The position numbers and the translations under genes are program-made. 64,000 nucleotides of DNA, from the NCBI RefSeq assembly GCF_037482285.1, contig NZ_JBBEYB010000001.1, positions 248,001 to 312,000 on the forward strand, written 5' to 3'. Under the pieces are notes generated by a model. That model did no database searches. It was not told the DNA's origin and saw only the letters and a list, made by a program, of their open reading frames with translations. Origin of the DNA: Aquabacterium sp029268225. Its GTDB lineage: Bacteria; Pseudomonadota; Gammaproteobacteria; Burkholderiales; Burkholderiaceae_C. Shown here piece by piece: positions 54,456-64,000 of this stretch (positions within the stretch are counted from its first letter, which is position 1; every line of letters starts with the position of its first letter).

Positions 54456-55901
54456 TCAGTGCAAAGGCGAGGGGCTCACGGGAAGGGGCAACGCCAGGTG
54501 CACGCGGTTGCGTCCCTCTTCCTTGGCTTGGTACATGGCTTGGTCCGCACGCTCCATCAGGCTGTCCATCGGTTCATCGCGACCGTGGAACAGCGCCACA
54601 CCGATGCTGGCGGTGCAGTCGTGCGCGATGGCGGGGGGCTCCGGCGTGGGGCGCAGCACATAGCGTTCGGCCAGGCGGGCGCGGATTTTCTCTGCAATGG
54701 CGAGGGCATGCTCACACGCCTCCTTCCACGGGGTGTCCAAGGCGCGCAGCAGCACCACGAACTCGTCGCCGCCGATCCGTGCCACGGTATCGGCTTCGCG
54801 GACACAGCCTTTCAGACGTGCTGCCACCTCGATCAGCAGCAGGTCACCCATGCCATGACCGTGCAGGTCGTTGAGGGGCTTGAAGTTGTCGAGATCCAGA
54901 TAGATCAGGGCCCCATGGTGGTGGCTGCGCTTGCTGTCGCTCATCGCCTGCTCCAGGTGCTCCCGCAGCAGGCGGCGGTTGGCCAGGTTGGTGAGCGTGT
55001 CGTGGAAGGCCAGTTGCCGGATTTGCTCCTCCAGGCGCTTGCGCTCGGTGACATTGCGTGTGATGCCGTGGTAGCCGATGAGTTCGCCCTGCTCGTTGTG
55101 GTCGGACTTGATCAGGACCTCACCCCAGATCAGGCGACCATCCTTGCAGTGTTGTTGCACCTCCAACTTCTGAGACCCGTCCTGATCCGACGACAGAGGG
55201 GGAGTGGCGCCAGCATTCAACACGTTCTGAAGCAGATCGCCGGACGCCTCGGTGAGCACGTCCAACACCGAATGCCCCACCACCTCATCGGCTCGAAAGC
55301 CCCGCATGCGCTCATCTGCCGGGCTGACGTAGGTGACGATGCCATCGCGGTCCATGCGCCAGTGCACGTCTTCCGTATCCTCGGTCAGCATGCGGTAAAA
55401 GGCCTGGCTCTCGTTCAGGGCCTGCGTCCGTTCGGTCACCAGCGCCTGCAAGGCGCGGTTTTGAGCCTGTAGGCTGTGGAGCGGAAAAATCTCGTCGTCG
55501 CTGGCCATCTGGTACGGCACCGAATAGCTGCAATGCGTGATCAGCCAGGCGTCCCCCTCGTGGCGAAAGACCAGTACCAGCCGCACCACCTCCTTGGAGA
55601 ACACATCGTCTTGATGAGGCAGGTGGATGTGCAAGGTCGCGGCGACCGACACCACGTCCTCACACAGGTCCTGCATGGCGAGGTTGATCACTTCCAGGCG
55701 AATGGGGCCGGGGACCTGCTCAAAGTCTTGCCGGGTGATGCGGTTCCATTCGTCGCGATCCTGGACCAGGCGCCCCCAGCTGCCCGTGAATCCGGTGAAG
55801 TTCTGGCTGAAACGTTGTGTCAGCCGCGCGTCCCGTGTGGCGTACATCTCGATGTACTCATCGAACAACTCACGAATCCTGCGCTGGCGCTCCTGATGCA
55901 T
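54456..55901 (-). CDS. SnoaL-like/PAS/GGDEF diguanylate cyclase
   Basis: A 481-residue cytosolic protein. Residues 1 to about 140 resemble a SnoaL/NTF2-like domain (FDEYIEMYATRDARLTQRFSQNFTGFTG) as found in some signalling proteins. A coiled linker, a PAS domain (about 170-300, ending NVTERKR) and a GGDEF domain (about 310-470) with intact GGDEF (RIGGDEFVVLL) and RxxD (READ) follow. The start at 55901 (MHQERQRRIRELF) is used. It diverges from the direction of no close gene and lies upstream of modA on the same strand. Confidence 0.87.
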   Translation of the reverse strand: MHQERQRRIRELFDEYIEMYATRDARLTQRFSQNFTGFTGSWGRLVQDRDEWNRITRQDFEQVPGPIRLEVINLAMQDLCEDVVSVAATLHIHLPHQDDVFSKEVVRLVLVFRHEGDAWLITHCSYSVPYQMASDDEIFPLHSLQAQNRALQALVTERTQALNESQAFYRMLTEDTEDVHWRMDRDGIVTYVSPADERMRGFRADEVVGHSVLDVLTEASGDLLQNVLNAGATPPLSSDQDGSQKLEVQQHCKDGRLIWGEVLIKSDHNEQGELIGYHGITRNVTERKRLEEQIRQLAFHDTLTNLANRRLLREHLEQAMSDSKRSHHHGALIYLDLDNFKPLNDLHGHGMGDLLLIEVAARLKGCVREADTVARIGGDEFVVLLRALDTPWKEACEHALAIAEKIRARLAERYVLRPTPEPPAIAHDCTASIGVALFHGRDEPMDSLMERADQAMYQAKEEGRNRVHLALPLPVSPSPLH

Positions 55902-56060
55902 GGGGCGGATCTCTCTGGGGGCGGCGATGGCATGGGGGAATGCGACGCGTCGGACGCGCAGGCAGAGCATACCGTCTCGCCCGCGGATTCGCACCGCCCC
56001 ATGCCGCCTCTCACCCACGTGTGGCTGCAGCCCGCCCCGGGGCAGGGCCGTTGCGAGGGG

Positions 56061-57749
56061 TCAGGCCTCTTGAGCCTGCAGCTCCCGCCACATCACCTTG
56101 CCCGCGCCCGACTTGGGCAGCGATTCGGCAAAGCTGACGATGCGCGGGCTCTTGTAGGCGGCCATGTGGTCGTGGGCCCAGTCCACGATTTCCTGCTCGG
56201 TGACCTGGCCGCGGAAGGCCGGCTTGAGCACGACGACGGCCTTCACGGTTTCGCCGCGTCGCTCGTCCTTGGCCGCGATCACGCACACCTCCTGGATGGC
56301 CGGGTGGTGGTACATCAGCGCTTCCACTTCTGCAGGCCAGACCTTGAAGCCCGACGCATTGATCATGCGCTTGAGGCGGTCGACCATGTAGAAGTAGCCG
56401 TGCTCATCGGTGCGGGCCAGATCGCCCGTGCGCAGGAAGCGCTTGCCGTCGATCGTGACGAAGGCCGCTTCGGTGGCCGCCGGGTTCTTCCAGTAGCCCT
56501 GCATGACCTGCGGGCCGTTCACGATGATCTCGCCCACTTCGCCGGGAGGCAGTTCGGCAAAGGTGAGCGGGTCCACCACGCGTGCATCCACATCGAAAAT
56601 GGGAATGCCCAGGCACTGCTTCATTGGCCGCTCCAGCGGGTTGATGTGCGTGGGGGCGATGGTCTCCGACATGCCGTAGCCCTCCAGGTAGTCCAGGTTG
56701 CAGACTTCCTTGAGCTTGGTGGCGATCGCTTCGGGCATGGCGGCACCGCCACCACTGAGGCGGGCGATGCTGGAGAGGTCGTACTCACCCAGACGCGGGT
56801 TGGACAGCAGGTCCACCACCATGGTGACGATCATCTGCGTGCCCGTGACCTTGTAGCGCTGGATCAACTGCGCGGCCGCATCGCGGTCCCAGCGCGGCAG
56901 CAGCACCACGGTGGCCCCCACGAACAGCGTGCCGTTCATGCCGTTTTGCATGCCCGTCACGTGGAACAGCGGCAGCACCGCCAGCGACACGCCGTCCATC
57001 GGCGTGCCGATCCATTGCGTGCCGGCCACGGTGTTGTACATCACGCTGCGGTGCGTGTGCATGCAACCCTTGGGGTGACCGGTGGTGCCCGAGGTGTAGG
57101 GCATCACGGCCAGGTCGTCGGGGCCAGTGGTCAGCGGGCCGGGGCGGCGGTTCGCGGCCATCGCATCGGCCCACAACACCACGCCAGGCTCGTCGATGGC
57201 CTGTCGCGGCTCGCTCACGAAAGCGGGCACGCGCAGGTCGGTTTCGGCCGGCAGGTAGTCGCTGTAGGCGGCCACGATGGCGTGCCGCAGGCCCGGGGCC
57301 TCAGGCTGGCTCTTGGCTTGAGCCCGTCCTTCGGCCAGCAGTGGCTGTACCTGCTTGTACAGGTCTTGCGGGGCGATGATGACGCGGGCGTCGGCATCGC
57401 TCACATAGTGGCGCAGCTCTTCGGTCATGTTCATCGGGTTGACGGGCACGACCACGGCGTCCGCCCGCAAGATGGCGTAGTACGCGACGATGAACTGCGG
57501 GCTGTTCTGCATGTAGAGCAGCACGCGGTCGCCGCGCGCCACGCCGCAGTCCTGCTGCAGGTAGCCGGCCAGACGCTGAATCTGGTCGTCGAACTCACGG
57601 TAGGTCGTGATGCCGTCGTAGAAGATCAGGGCGGCCTTGTCCGGGTAGCGCGCCGCCGAGAATTCGACGTTGCGGTACAGGTTGGTGGCTGGGACGGTCA
57701 GGTGGCGAGGCAGGTTGCTGGGCCAGTGGGCGAAGTGACGGTCAGACAT
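56061..57749 (-). CDS. AMP-forming acyl-CoA synthetase
   Basis: A 562-residue adenylate-forming enzyme with the P-loop-like motif YTSGTTGHPKG near residue 210, GYGMSET near 355, LRTGDLARTDEHGYFYMVDRLKRMI near 445, and the catalytic lysine near the C-terminus (PKSGAGKVMWREL). It activates a fatty or substituted carboxylic acid to the CoA ester. The start at 57749 is 13 bases after the ACAD gene. It is the last gene of the acid-degradation operon, in the position of LvaE in the levulinate pathway. Confidence 0.92.
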   Translation of the reverse strand: MSDRHFAHWPSNLPRHLTVPATNLYRNVEFSAARYPDKAALIFYDGITTYREFDDQIQRLAGYLQQDCGVARGDRVLLYMQNSPQFIVAYYAILRADAVVVPVNPMNMTEELRHYVSDADARVIIAPQDLYKQVQPLLAEGRAQAKSQPEAPGLRHAIVAAYSDYLPAETDLRVPAFVSEPRQAIDEPGVVLWADAMAANRRPGPLTTGPDDLAVMPYTSGTTGHPKGCMHTHRSVMYNTVAGTQWIGTPMDGVSLAVLPLFHVTGMQNGMNGTLFVGATVVLLPRWDRDAAAQLIQRYKVTGTQMIVTMVVDLLSNPRLGEYDLSSIARLSGGGAAMPEAIATKLKEVCNLDYLEGYGMSETIAPTHINPLERPMKQCLGIPIFDVDARVVDPLTFAELPPGEVGEIIVNGPQVMQGYWKNPAATEAAFVTIDGKRFLRTGDLARTDEHGYFYMVDRLKRMINASGFKVWPAEVEALMYHHPAIQEVCVIAAKDERRGETVKAVVVLKPAFRGQVTEQEIVDWAHDHMAAYKSPRIVSFAESLPKSGAGKVMWRELQAQEA

Positions 57750-57762
57750 GGTGCAGCTCCAA

Positions 57763-58989
<1,227 letters not shown>

Positions 58990-59043
58990 CAGGGATCTCC
59001 GGTATGAGGTGGGGGAGTCAGAGGGCGCGCTCAGGCTCGGCCA

Positions 59044-60129
59044 TCAGGCCAGGCGCATCTGTTCGACCATCTGCCAGGCTTGTTCGGCCAGGGGCTTGGC
59101 GCGCTTGCCGGTGGCAATGGCTTCTGCACTCGATGCGTTGCCTTGCAGGGCGCGTTTCATCACGCCTTGCAAGATGCCGGTGAGGCGGAAGAGGTTGAAG
59201 ACCATGTAGTACGACCAGTCGCGCTCGGGGATGCTGTCGCGGCCGGTACGCTCGCAGTAGCGCTTCACGTAGTCGGACTCGGCTGGGATCATCATCTGAA
59301 CCATCTGCTCAGGCGTCAGGTCGCCCAGGCCGCGGCCGGTCGAGCCGTCCATGCGCCAGGTCATGCAGTGGTAGGCGAAGTCCACCAGGGGGTGACCCAG
59401 GGTGGACAGCTCCCAGTCCAGCACGGCCAGGATGCGCGGCTCGGTCGGGTGGAAGATGACGTTGTCGAAGCGGTAGTCGCCATGCACGATGGCGGTTTCG
59501 TCGCCGGCCGGTAGGTGCGCAGGCAGCCACTCGATCAGGTTTTCGACCGCTTCGATGCGTTCGGTCTCGGCCGCGCGGTACTGCTTGGTCCAGCGGGCCA
59601 CCTGGCGGGTCAGGTACTCGCCGGGCTTGCCGTAGTCGCCCAGGCCCACGGCCTGGACGTCCACGCGGTGCAGCGCCGCGATCACGCGGTTGAGCTCGTC
59701 GTACAGGGCCGGGCGGTCCTGTGCTGCCACGTCGGGCAGCTTGGGGTCCCAGAAGATGCGGCCGGGCACATAGTCCATCAGGTAAAAGTCGGTGCCGATG
59801 ACCTCGGGGTCCTGGCACAGGGCATGCGCCTTGGCCACGGGTACATCGGTGCCGGCCAGCGCGCTGATGACCTTGAACTCGCGGTCCACGGCGTGGGCCG
59901 AGGGCAGCAGCACCCCGGGCGGCTTGCGCCGCAACACATACTGCTGCGAGCCGGCCTGCACCAGGAAGGTCGGGTTGGACTGCCCGCCCTTGAACTGCGC
60001 CACCTGCAACTCGCCGCGGAAATCGGCAACGTGGGCGCGGATGTAGGCTGCCAGCTTGCCTTCGTCAAAGGCATGCTGGGGCGAGACGGGGCGGGTGCCC
60101 GAAAAGGCGCTGTCTGCCGAAGAGCTCAT
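59044..60129 (-). CDS. APH-family phosphotransferase (LvaA/ACAD10-kinase-like)
   Basis: A 361-residue kinase-fold protein. It has the nucleotide-binding start FKGGQSNPTFLVQAGSQQYVLRRKPPG, the catalytic loop VHGDYRFDNVIFH (HxDxxxxN) and the metal motif LDWELSTLGHP. Although of the aminoglycoside-phosphotransferase superfamily, the ACAD neighbour makes antibiotic resistance unlikely. The mammalian ACAD10/11 proteins carry this domain fused to the dehydrogenase. It probably phosphorylates a hydroxyacyl-CoA. It starts 15 bases after the SDR gene. Confidence 0.9.
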   Translation of the reverse strand: MSSSADSAFSGTRPVSPQHAFDEGKLAAYIRAHVADFRGELQVAQFKGGQSNPTFLVQAGSQQYVLRRKPPGVLLPSAHAVDREFKVISALAGTDVPVAKAHALCQDPEVIGTDFYLMDYVPGRIFWDPKLPDVAAQDRPALYDELNRVIAALHRVDVQAVGLGDYGKPGEYLTRQVARWTKQYRAAETERIEAVENLIEWLPAHLPAGDETAIVHGDYRFDNVIFHPTEPRILAVLDWELSTLGHPLVDFAYHCMTWRMDGSTGRGLGDLTPEQMVQMMIPAESDYVKRYCERTGRDSIPERDWSYYMVFNLFRLTGILQGVMKRALQGNASSAEAIATGKRAKPLAEQAWQMVEQMRLA

Positions 60130-60144
60130 CGCGTGATCCCGTCC

Positions 60145-60918
60145 TCAGATGACGCTGGCACCGCCGTCCACCACAATGGCTTGGCCGGTGATGTGGCGCG
60201 AGGCGTTGGAGGCCAGGAAGGCCACCGTGCCCTTGAGGTCTTCGTCACCCCCCAGGCGACGCAGCGGGGTGCGCGCCACGAGGGCGTCGCCCAGCTTGTC
60301 GATCAGGCCATTGGCCAGCTTGGTGGGGAAGAAGCCAGGGCAGATCGCGTTGACGCGGATGCCGTAGTGGCCCCACTCCGACGCCAGCGTCTTCGCAAAG
60401 TGGATCGCCGCCGCCTTGGAGGTGTTATAGGCAATGGTGTTCATGCCCGGGGGCGTGCCCTTGAGACCGGCCACCGAAGCCGTGACGATGATGTTGCCGC
60501 GGCCCTGAGGGATCATGCAGCGGCGGCCCACCTCGCGCGAGAGGAAGAAGGGCGCATCGACGTTCAGACCCATGACCTTGTGCCAGGCTTCGTCCGGGTA
60601 CTCCTCGGCCTTGGCGCCCCAGGTGGCGCCGGCGTTGTTGACCAGGATGTCGATGGTGCCGTAGTGGCTCACCACCTGGTCCACCATGGCCGGGATCTGG
60701 TCGATCTTTTGCAGGTCGTTGACGACGGTCAGCACCTTGTAGCCCAGGCCTTCGAGGTGGGTCTTGGCTTCGGCCAGCTCATCGGCCTTGCGGGCGGTGA
60801 TGGCCAGCTTGGCCCCGAGTTCGCCCAGTGCCTCGGCCATCTGCAGGCCCAGGCCACGCGAGCCGCCGGTGATCAGGGCCACCTGGCCGGTCAGGTCAAA
60901 CAATGCTTTCACGCTCAT
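60145..60918 (-). CDS. Short-chain dehydrogenase/reductase of the acid-degradation operon
   Basis: A 257-residue SDR: cofactor motif TGGSRGLG, NNAG near residue 90, catalytic Y-x-x-x-K in YNTSKAAA, and preceding serine in TASVAGLKG. A typical oxidised substrate would be a hydroxyacyl-CoA. The start at 60918 is 16 bases after the thiolase stop. The position matches LvaD-like SDRs of the levulinate pathway, but the family is too broad for a firm role. Confidence 0.9.
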   Translation of the reverse strand: MSVKALFDLTGQVALITGGSRGLGLQMAEALGELGAKLAITARKADELAEAKTHLEGLGYKVLTVVNDLQKIDQIPAMVDQVVSHYGTIDILVNNAGATWGAKAEEYPDEAWHKVMGLNVDAPFFLSREVGRRCMIPQGRGNIIVTASVAGLKGTPPGMNTIAYNTSKAAAIHFAKTLASEWGHYGIRVNAICPGFFPTKLANGLIDKLGDALVARTPLRRLGGDEDLKGTVAFLASNASRHITGQAIVVDGGASVI

Positions 60919-60934
60919 GGTGTGATCCTCGGTT

Positions 60935-62113
60935 TCAGCAGACTTCGAACAGGCCGGCGGCGCCCTGGCCACCACCAATGCACATGGTCACGACCACATA
61001 CTTCACGCCACGGCGCTTGCCTTCAATCAGGGCATGACCGGTCAGGCGCGAGCCCGAGACGCCGTAGGGGTGGCCCACCGCGATGGCGCCGCCGTTGACG
61101 TTCAGTCGCTCGTCGGGGATGCCCAGCTTGTCGCGGCAGTACAGCACCTGCACGGCAAAGGCTTCGTTCAGCTCCCACAGGCCGATGTCGTCCACCTTCA
61201 GGCCGGCTTTCTTGAGCAGCTTGGGGATGGCGAACACCGGACCAATGCCCATTTCATCGGGCTCGCAGCCGGCCACGGCAAAGCCGCGGAAGATGCCCAG
61301 CGGCTGCAGGCCGCGCACTTCGGCGAGCTTGCGGTCCATCAGCACGCAGGCCGATGAGCCATCGGAGAACTGGCTGGCGTTGCCCGCCGTGACCACACCA
61401 CCGGGCAGGGCGGCGCGGATCTTGGCCACGGCTTCCAGCGTGGTGTCGGGGCGGATGCCTTCGTCGCGGTCGATCGTCACCTCGCGGGTGGTGAGGCGGC
61501 CGGTGGCCTTGTCCACCACGCCCATGGTGGTCGTCATCGGCACGATCTCGTCGTTGAACAAGCCTGCAGCCTGGGCGGCGGCGGCACGCAGCTGGCTGCG
61601 CACGCCGTATTCGTCCTGGGCGTCCTTGCTGATGTTGTAGCGCTTGGCCACCTGCTCGGCGGTCTGCAGCATGTTCCAGTAGATCTCGGGCTTGTGCTCG
61701 ACCAGCCAGGGGTCGCGGCGCATGTGGGTGTTGGCCTCGTTCTGCACGCACGAGATGCTTTCGACGCCACCGGCCACGTACACCTGGCCTTCGCCGGCGA
61801 TGATGCGTTGCGCGGCTAGGGCAATGGTCTGCAGGCCCGACGAGCAGAAGCGGTTGACGGTCATGCCTGCGGTGGTGACGGGCAGACCAGCACGCAACGC
61901 GATCTGGCGGGCGACGTTGCCGCCGGTGGTGCCTTCGCCGAAGGTGCCGCCCATGATGACGTCTTCCACTTCGGCGGGGTCGATGCCAGCGCGCGCCACA
62001 GCGTGCTGCACGGCGTGGGCCCCGAGGGTGGGCCCGTAGGTCATGTTGAAAGCGCCCTTCCAGGATTTGGCCAGGCCGGTGCGCGCGGTGGAAACAATGA
62101 CGGCTTCAGTCAC
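60935..62113 (-). CDS. Thiolase (acetyl-CoA acetyltransferase/3-ketoacyl-CoA thiolase)
   Basis: A 392-residue thiolase with the acyl-enzyme cysteine in NRFCSSGLQTIALAAQ (about residue 90), the histidine of GHPYGVSGSR (about 350) and the second cysteine in CIGGGQGAAG near the C-terminus. It cleaves 3-ketoacyl-CoA to acetyl-CoA in degradation. It sits 23 bases after the FadJ-type gene, the usual FadA-FadB-like pairing. Confidence 0.95.
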   Translation of the reverse strand: MTEAVIVSTARTGLAKSWKGAFNMTYGPTLGAHAVQHAVARAGIDPAEVEDVIMGGTFGEGTTGGNVARQIALRAGLPVTTAGMTVNRFCSSGLQTIALAAQRIIAGEGQVYVAGGVESISCVQNEANTHMRRDPWLVEHKPEIYWNMLQTAEQVAKRYNISKDAQDEYGVRSQLRAAAAQAAGLFNDEIVPMTTTMGVVDKATGRLTTREVTIDRDEGIRPDTTLEAVAKIRAALPGGVVTAGNASQFSDGSSACVLMDRKLAEVRGLQPLGIFRGFAVAGCEPDEMGIGPVFAIPKLLKKAGLKVDDIGLWELNEAFAVQVLYCRDKLGIPDERLNVNGGAIAVGHPYGVSGSRLTGHALIEGKRRGVKYVVVTMCIGGGQGAAGLFEVC

Positions 62114-62136
62114 GGTGTTGTCCTTGGGTCAGTGCA

Positions 62137-64000
62137 TCAGTTGAAGGTCTCGTTGGCGGCTGCCAGGCGGGACAGGAGCGCGGCCGGGGTCCAGAAGGCC
62201 ACATCGGCGCCGGGCTCGGCGGCAAAGCGTTTGAGCGCGCGTTCCACATTGACCAGGCCCACCTGGTCGGCATACAGCATCGGGCCGCCGCGGTGCAGCG
62301 GGAAGCCGTAGCCATTGAGGTAGACGATGTCCACGTCGGAGGCACGCTGGGCGATGCCTTCTTCGACGATGCGCGCGCCTTCGTTGACCAGCGCGTACAC
62401 GCAGCGTTCGATGATTTCTTCGTCGCTGATCTGGCGCGGCGTGACGCCGTGGGCGGCACGGAAGGCCACGATGACCTCTTCCACCACCGGGTCAGGCTGG
62501 GCCACGCGGTTGCCGGGGATGTAGCGGTACCAGCCCGAGCCGGTCTTCTGGCCGAAGCGGCCGGCTTCGCACAGCGCGTCGGCCACATTGGGCTTGGCCT
62601 CAGCGGGGTTCTCGGCGTTGCGGCGCTTGCGGATCGCCCAGCCAATGTCCAGACCGGCCAGGTCGCCCATGCGGAAGGGGCCCATGGCGAAACCGAACTT
62701 CTCCAGCGCCTTGTCCACCTGCTGGGGCAGGGCACCGGCCACGATCAGGTCGTGCGCAGCCTGGCCATAGCGGGCCACCATGCGGTTGCCGATGAAGCCG
62801 TCGCACACGCCGGAGACGACCGCCTGCTTCTTGATGGTCTTGGCCAGCGCCATCGAGGTGGCCAGCACGTCCTGCGCCGTGGCGTCGCCGCGCACCACTT
62901 CCAGCAGGCGCATCACATTGGCCGGGCTGAAGAAGTGCAGGCCCACCACGTCTTGCGGGCGCTTGGTGAAGGAGGCGATCTGGTTGAGGTCCAGCGTGGA
63001 GGTGTTGGAGGCCAGGATGGCACCCGGCTTGCACACGCTGTCGAGCTTCTCGAATACTTGCTGCTTGACGCCCATGTCCTCGAACACGGCTTCGATCACC
63101 AGGTCCACATCCGACAGGTCGGCATAGTCCAGCGTGGGCTGCAGCAGCGCCATGCGCGCGTCGAGCTTGTCCTGCGTGAGCTTGCCCTTCTTGAGCGAGT
63201 TCTCGTAGTTCTTGCGGATGGTGCCGATGCCGCGCTCCAGCGCTTCGGCCTTGGTCTCCAGCATGACGACGGGGATGCCGGCATTGAGGAAGTTCATCGC
63301 GATGCCGCCCCCCATGGTGCCCGCGCCGATGACGCCCACCTTGACGATGGCGCGCACGGGTGTGTCGGCCGACACGTCGCTGATTTTGCTGGCAGCACGT
63401 TCGGCGGCAAACACATGGCGCAGCGCGCGCGATTCGGGCGTCTGCATCAGGGCCAGGAAGCCTTCGCGTTCGATCTTCTGGCCTTCATCGAAGGGCTTGT
63501 TCGCGGCAGCGGCCACGGCTTCCAGGCACTTCAGCGGTGCCGGGAAGTGCTTGGACATCGCGCCCACGGTGTTGCGGGCGAATTGCAGGAAGGCCTCGGC
63601 GTTGGGCTCGTTCACCTTGCGATCGCGCACACGCGGCAGCCCGCGGCCTTCTTGAACCACCTTGTTGGCCAGGGCCAGCGCGGCGGGCAGCAGTTCGCTG
63701 TCCACCACTTCGTCGAACAAGGCCGTGGCCTTCAGTTGGGCCGCGGGCACCTGGGCGCCCGAGACGATCATGTTCAGCGCGGTTTCCAGACCGACCACGC
63801 GGGGCAGGCGCTGGGTTCCGCCCGCGCCAGGCAGCAGGCCCAGCTTCACCTCGGGCAGCGCCACGGTGGCATCGCTGCGGGCGATGCGGAAATGGCAGCC
63901 CAGGGCCAGCTCCAGTCCGCCCCCCATGCACACGCCGCTGATGGCGGCGATCACGGGTTTGGCACTGCGCTCGACGGTGGCGATGACCGTCAACAGCGTG
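62137..64000 (-). CDS. FadJ/FadB-type enoyl-CoA hydratase/3-hydroxyacyl-CoA dehydrogenase, partial
   Basis: At least 620 residues; the N-terminus runs past the window edge (about 80-90 residues missing compared with the usual 700). The visible part begins inside the crotonase domain (SGVCMGGGLELALGCHFRIA, then LPGAGGTQRLPR with the catalytic glutamate region), followed by the NAD-binding domain (VGVIGAGTMGGGIAMNF), SNTSTLDLNQIASFTKRPQDVVGLHFFSPANVM and two C-terminal 3HCDH domains. It performs the hydration and oxidation steps of beta-oxidation, feeding the thiolase next to it. Confidence 0.94.
   Translation of the reverse strand, partial: TLLTVIATVERSAKPVIAAISGVCMGGGLELALGCHFRIARSDATVALPEVKLGLLPGAGGTQRLPRVVGLETALNMIVSGAQVPAAQLKATALFDEVVDSELLPAALALANKVVQEGRGLPRVRDRKVNEPNAEAFLQFARNTVGAMSKHFPAPLKCLEAVAAAANKPFDEGQKIEREGFLALMQTPESRALRHVFAAERAASKISDVSADTPVRAIVKVGVIGAGTMGGGIAMNFLNAGIPVVMLETKAEALERGIGTIRKNYENSLKKGKLTQDKLDARMALLQPTLDYADLSDVDLVIEAVFEDMGVKQQVFEKLDSVCKPGAILASNTSTLDLNQIASFTKRPQDVVGLHFFSPANVMRLLEVVRGDATAQDVLATSMALAKTIKKQAVVSGVCDGFIGNRMVARYGQAAHDLIVAGALPQQVDKALEKFGFAMGPFRMGDLAGLDIGWAIRKRRNAENPAEAKPNVADALCEAGRFGQKTGSGWYRYIPGNRVAQPDPVVEEVIVAFRAAHGVTPRQISDEEIIERCVYALVNEGARIVEEGIAQRASDVDIVYLNGYGFPLHRGGPMLYADQVGLVNVERALKRFAAEPGADVAFWTPAALLSRLAAANETFN

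Noticed and set aside
59044..60129. Antibiotic-resistance aminoglycoside phosphotransferase
   Set aside because: The superfamily matches, but the gene lies inside an acyl-CoA degradation operon beside an ACAD10/11-like partner, so a metabolic kinase is far more likely.

Overview
The window is GC-rich, densely packed bacterial chromosome (no gap over 300 bases, many 4-base ATGA gene overlaps). The gene complement points to a betaproteobacterium of the order Burkholderiales: long-form (type 2) leuA, monomeric NADP isocitrate dehydrogenase, fused-AB Mrp (Pha) antiporter, GNAT-Rnk fusion, ModE-last mod operon and a DnrO-like protein. The order-level call is inference from gene style; no rRNA or marker gene is present. 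I see no tRNA, rRNA, IS element, prophage or CRISPR.

Layout. 15-7766 (+): a nitrogen-scavenging cluster with an acyl-CoA-dehydrogenase-like flavoprotein, a rubredoxin/rubredoxin-reductase fusion, a CmpA/NrtA-type ABC importer (binding protein, permease, ATPase), cyanase CynS and a NifA-like sigma-54 activator. 7770-14952: housekeeping genes (rRNA-type methyltransferase, YghU and a second GST, MtfA, monomeric isocitrate dehydrogenase with terminator) and a GAF-GGDEF protein. 14964-25263 (-): a six-gene Mrp cation/proton antiporter operon running on into a patatin phospholipase and a large GGDEF-EAL protein. 25323-28230: divergent Lrp-type regulator and leuA, then a methyltransferase. 28253-32411 (+): a histidine kinase whose first PAS domain is cut short, followed by a receiver-DUF3369-GGDEF-EAL response regulator interrupted by an in-frame TGA. 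32440-38071: an Aer-like chemoreceptor and a P-type cation ATPase diverging around a perfect FNR/ANR box, then a membrane GGDEF protein.

38156-45672 is the most interesting block: a five-gene leftward operon (PepSY-like periplasmic protein, ferric-reductase-like haem/FAD membrane protein, DUF2271 protein with an ApbE-type flavinylation motif, PepSY membrane domain fused to a diflavin reductase, and ApbE itself) diverging from an OmpR-type two-component system. It reads as a regulated route for moving electrons from cytosolic NAD(P)H to a covalently flavinylated periplasmic protein. 45685-49335 holds a renalase-like oxidoreductase, Blc lipocalin, cupin, DnrO-like protein and GNAT-Rnk fusion. 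49519-55901 has two more diguanylate cyclases flanking modABC-modE, with a ModE-like operator before modA. 56061-64000 (-) is a fatty/hydroxy-acid degradation operon (acyl-CoA ligase, ACAD, APH-like kinase, SDR, thiolase, FadJ-type enzyme cut by the window edge) whose kinase plus dehydrogenase pair resembles the LvaA/LvaC and ACAD10/11 route for 4-hydroxyacyl-CoAs.

Six loci for cyclic-di-GMP turnover lie between 13.8 and 56 kb, so signalling by this messenger is a strong theme. All functions are read from sequence motifs and recalled family knowledge; no database search was run.
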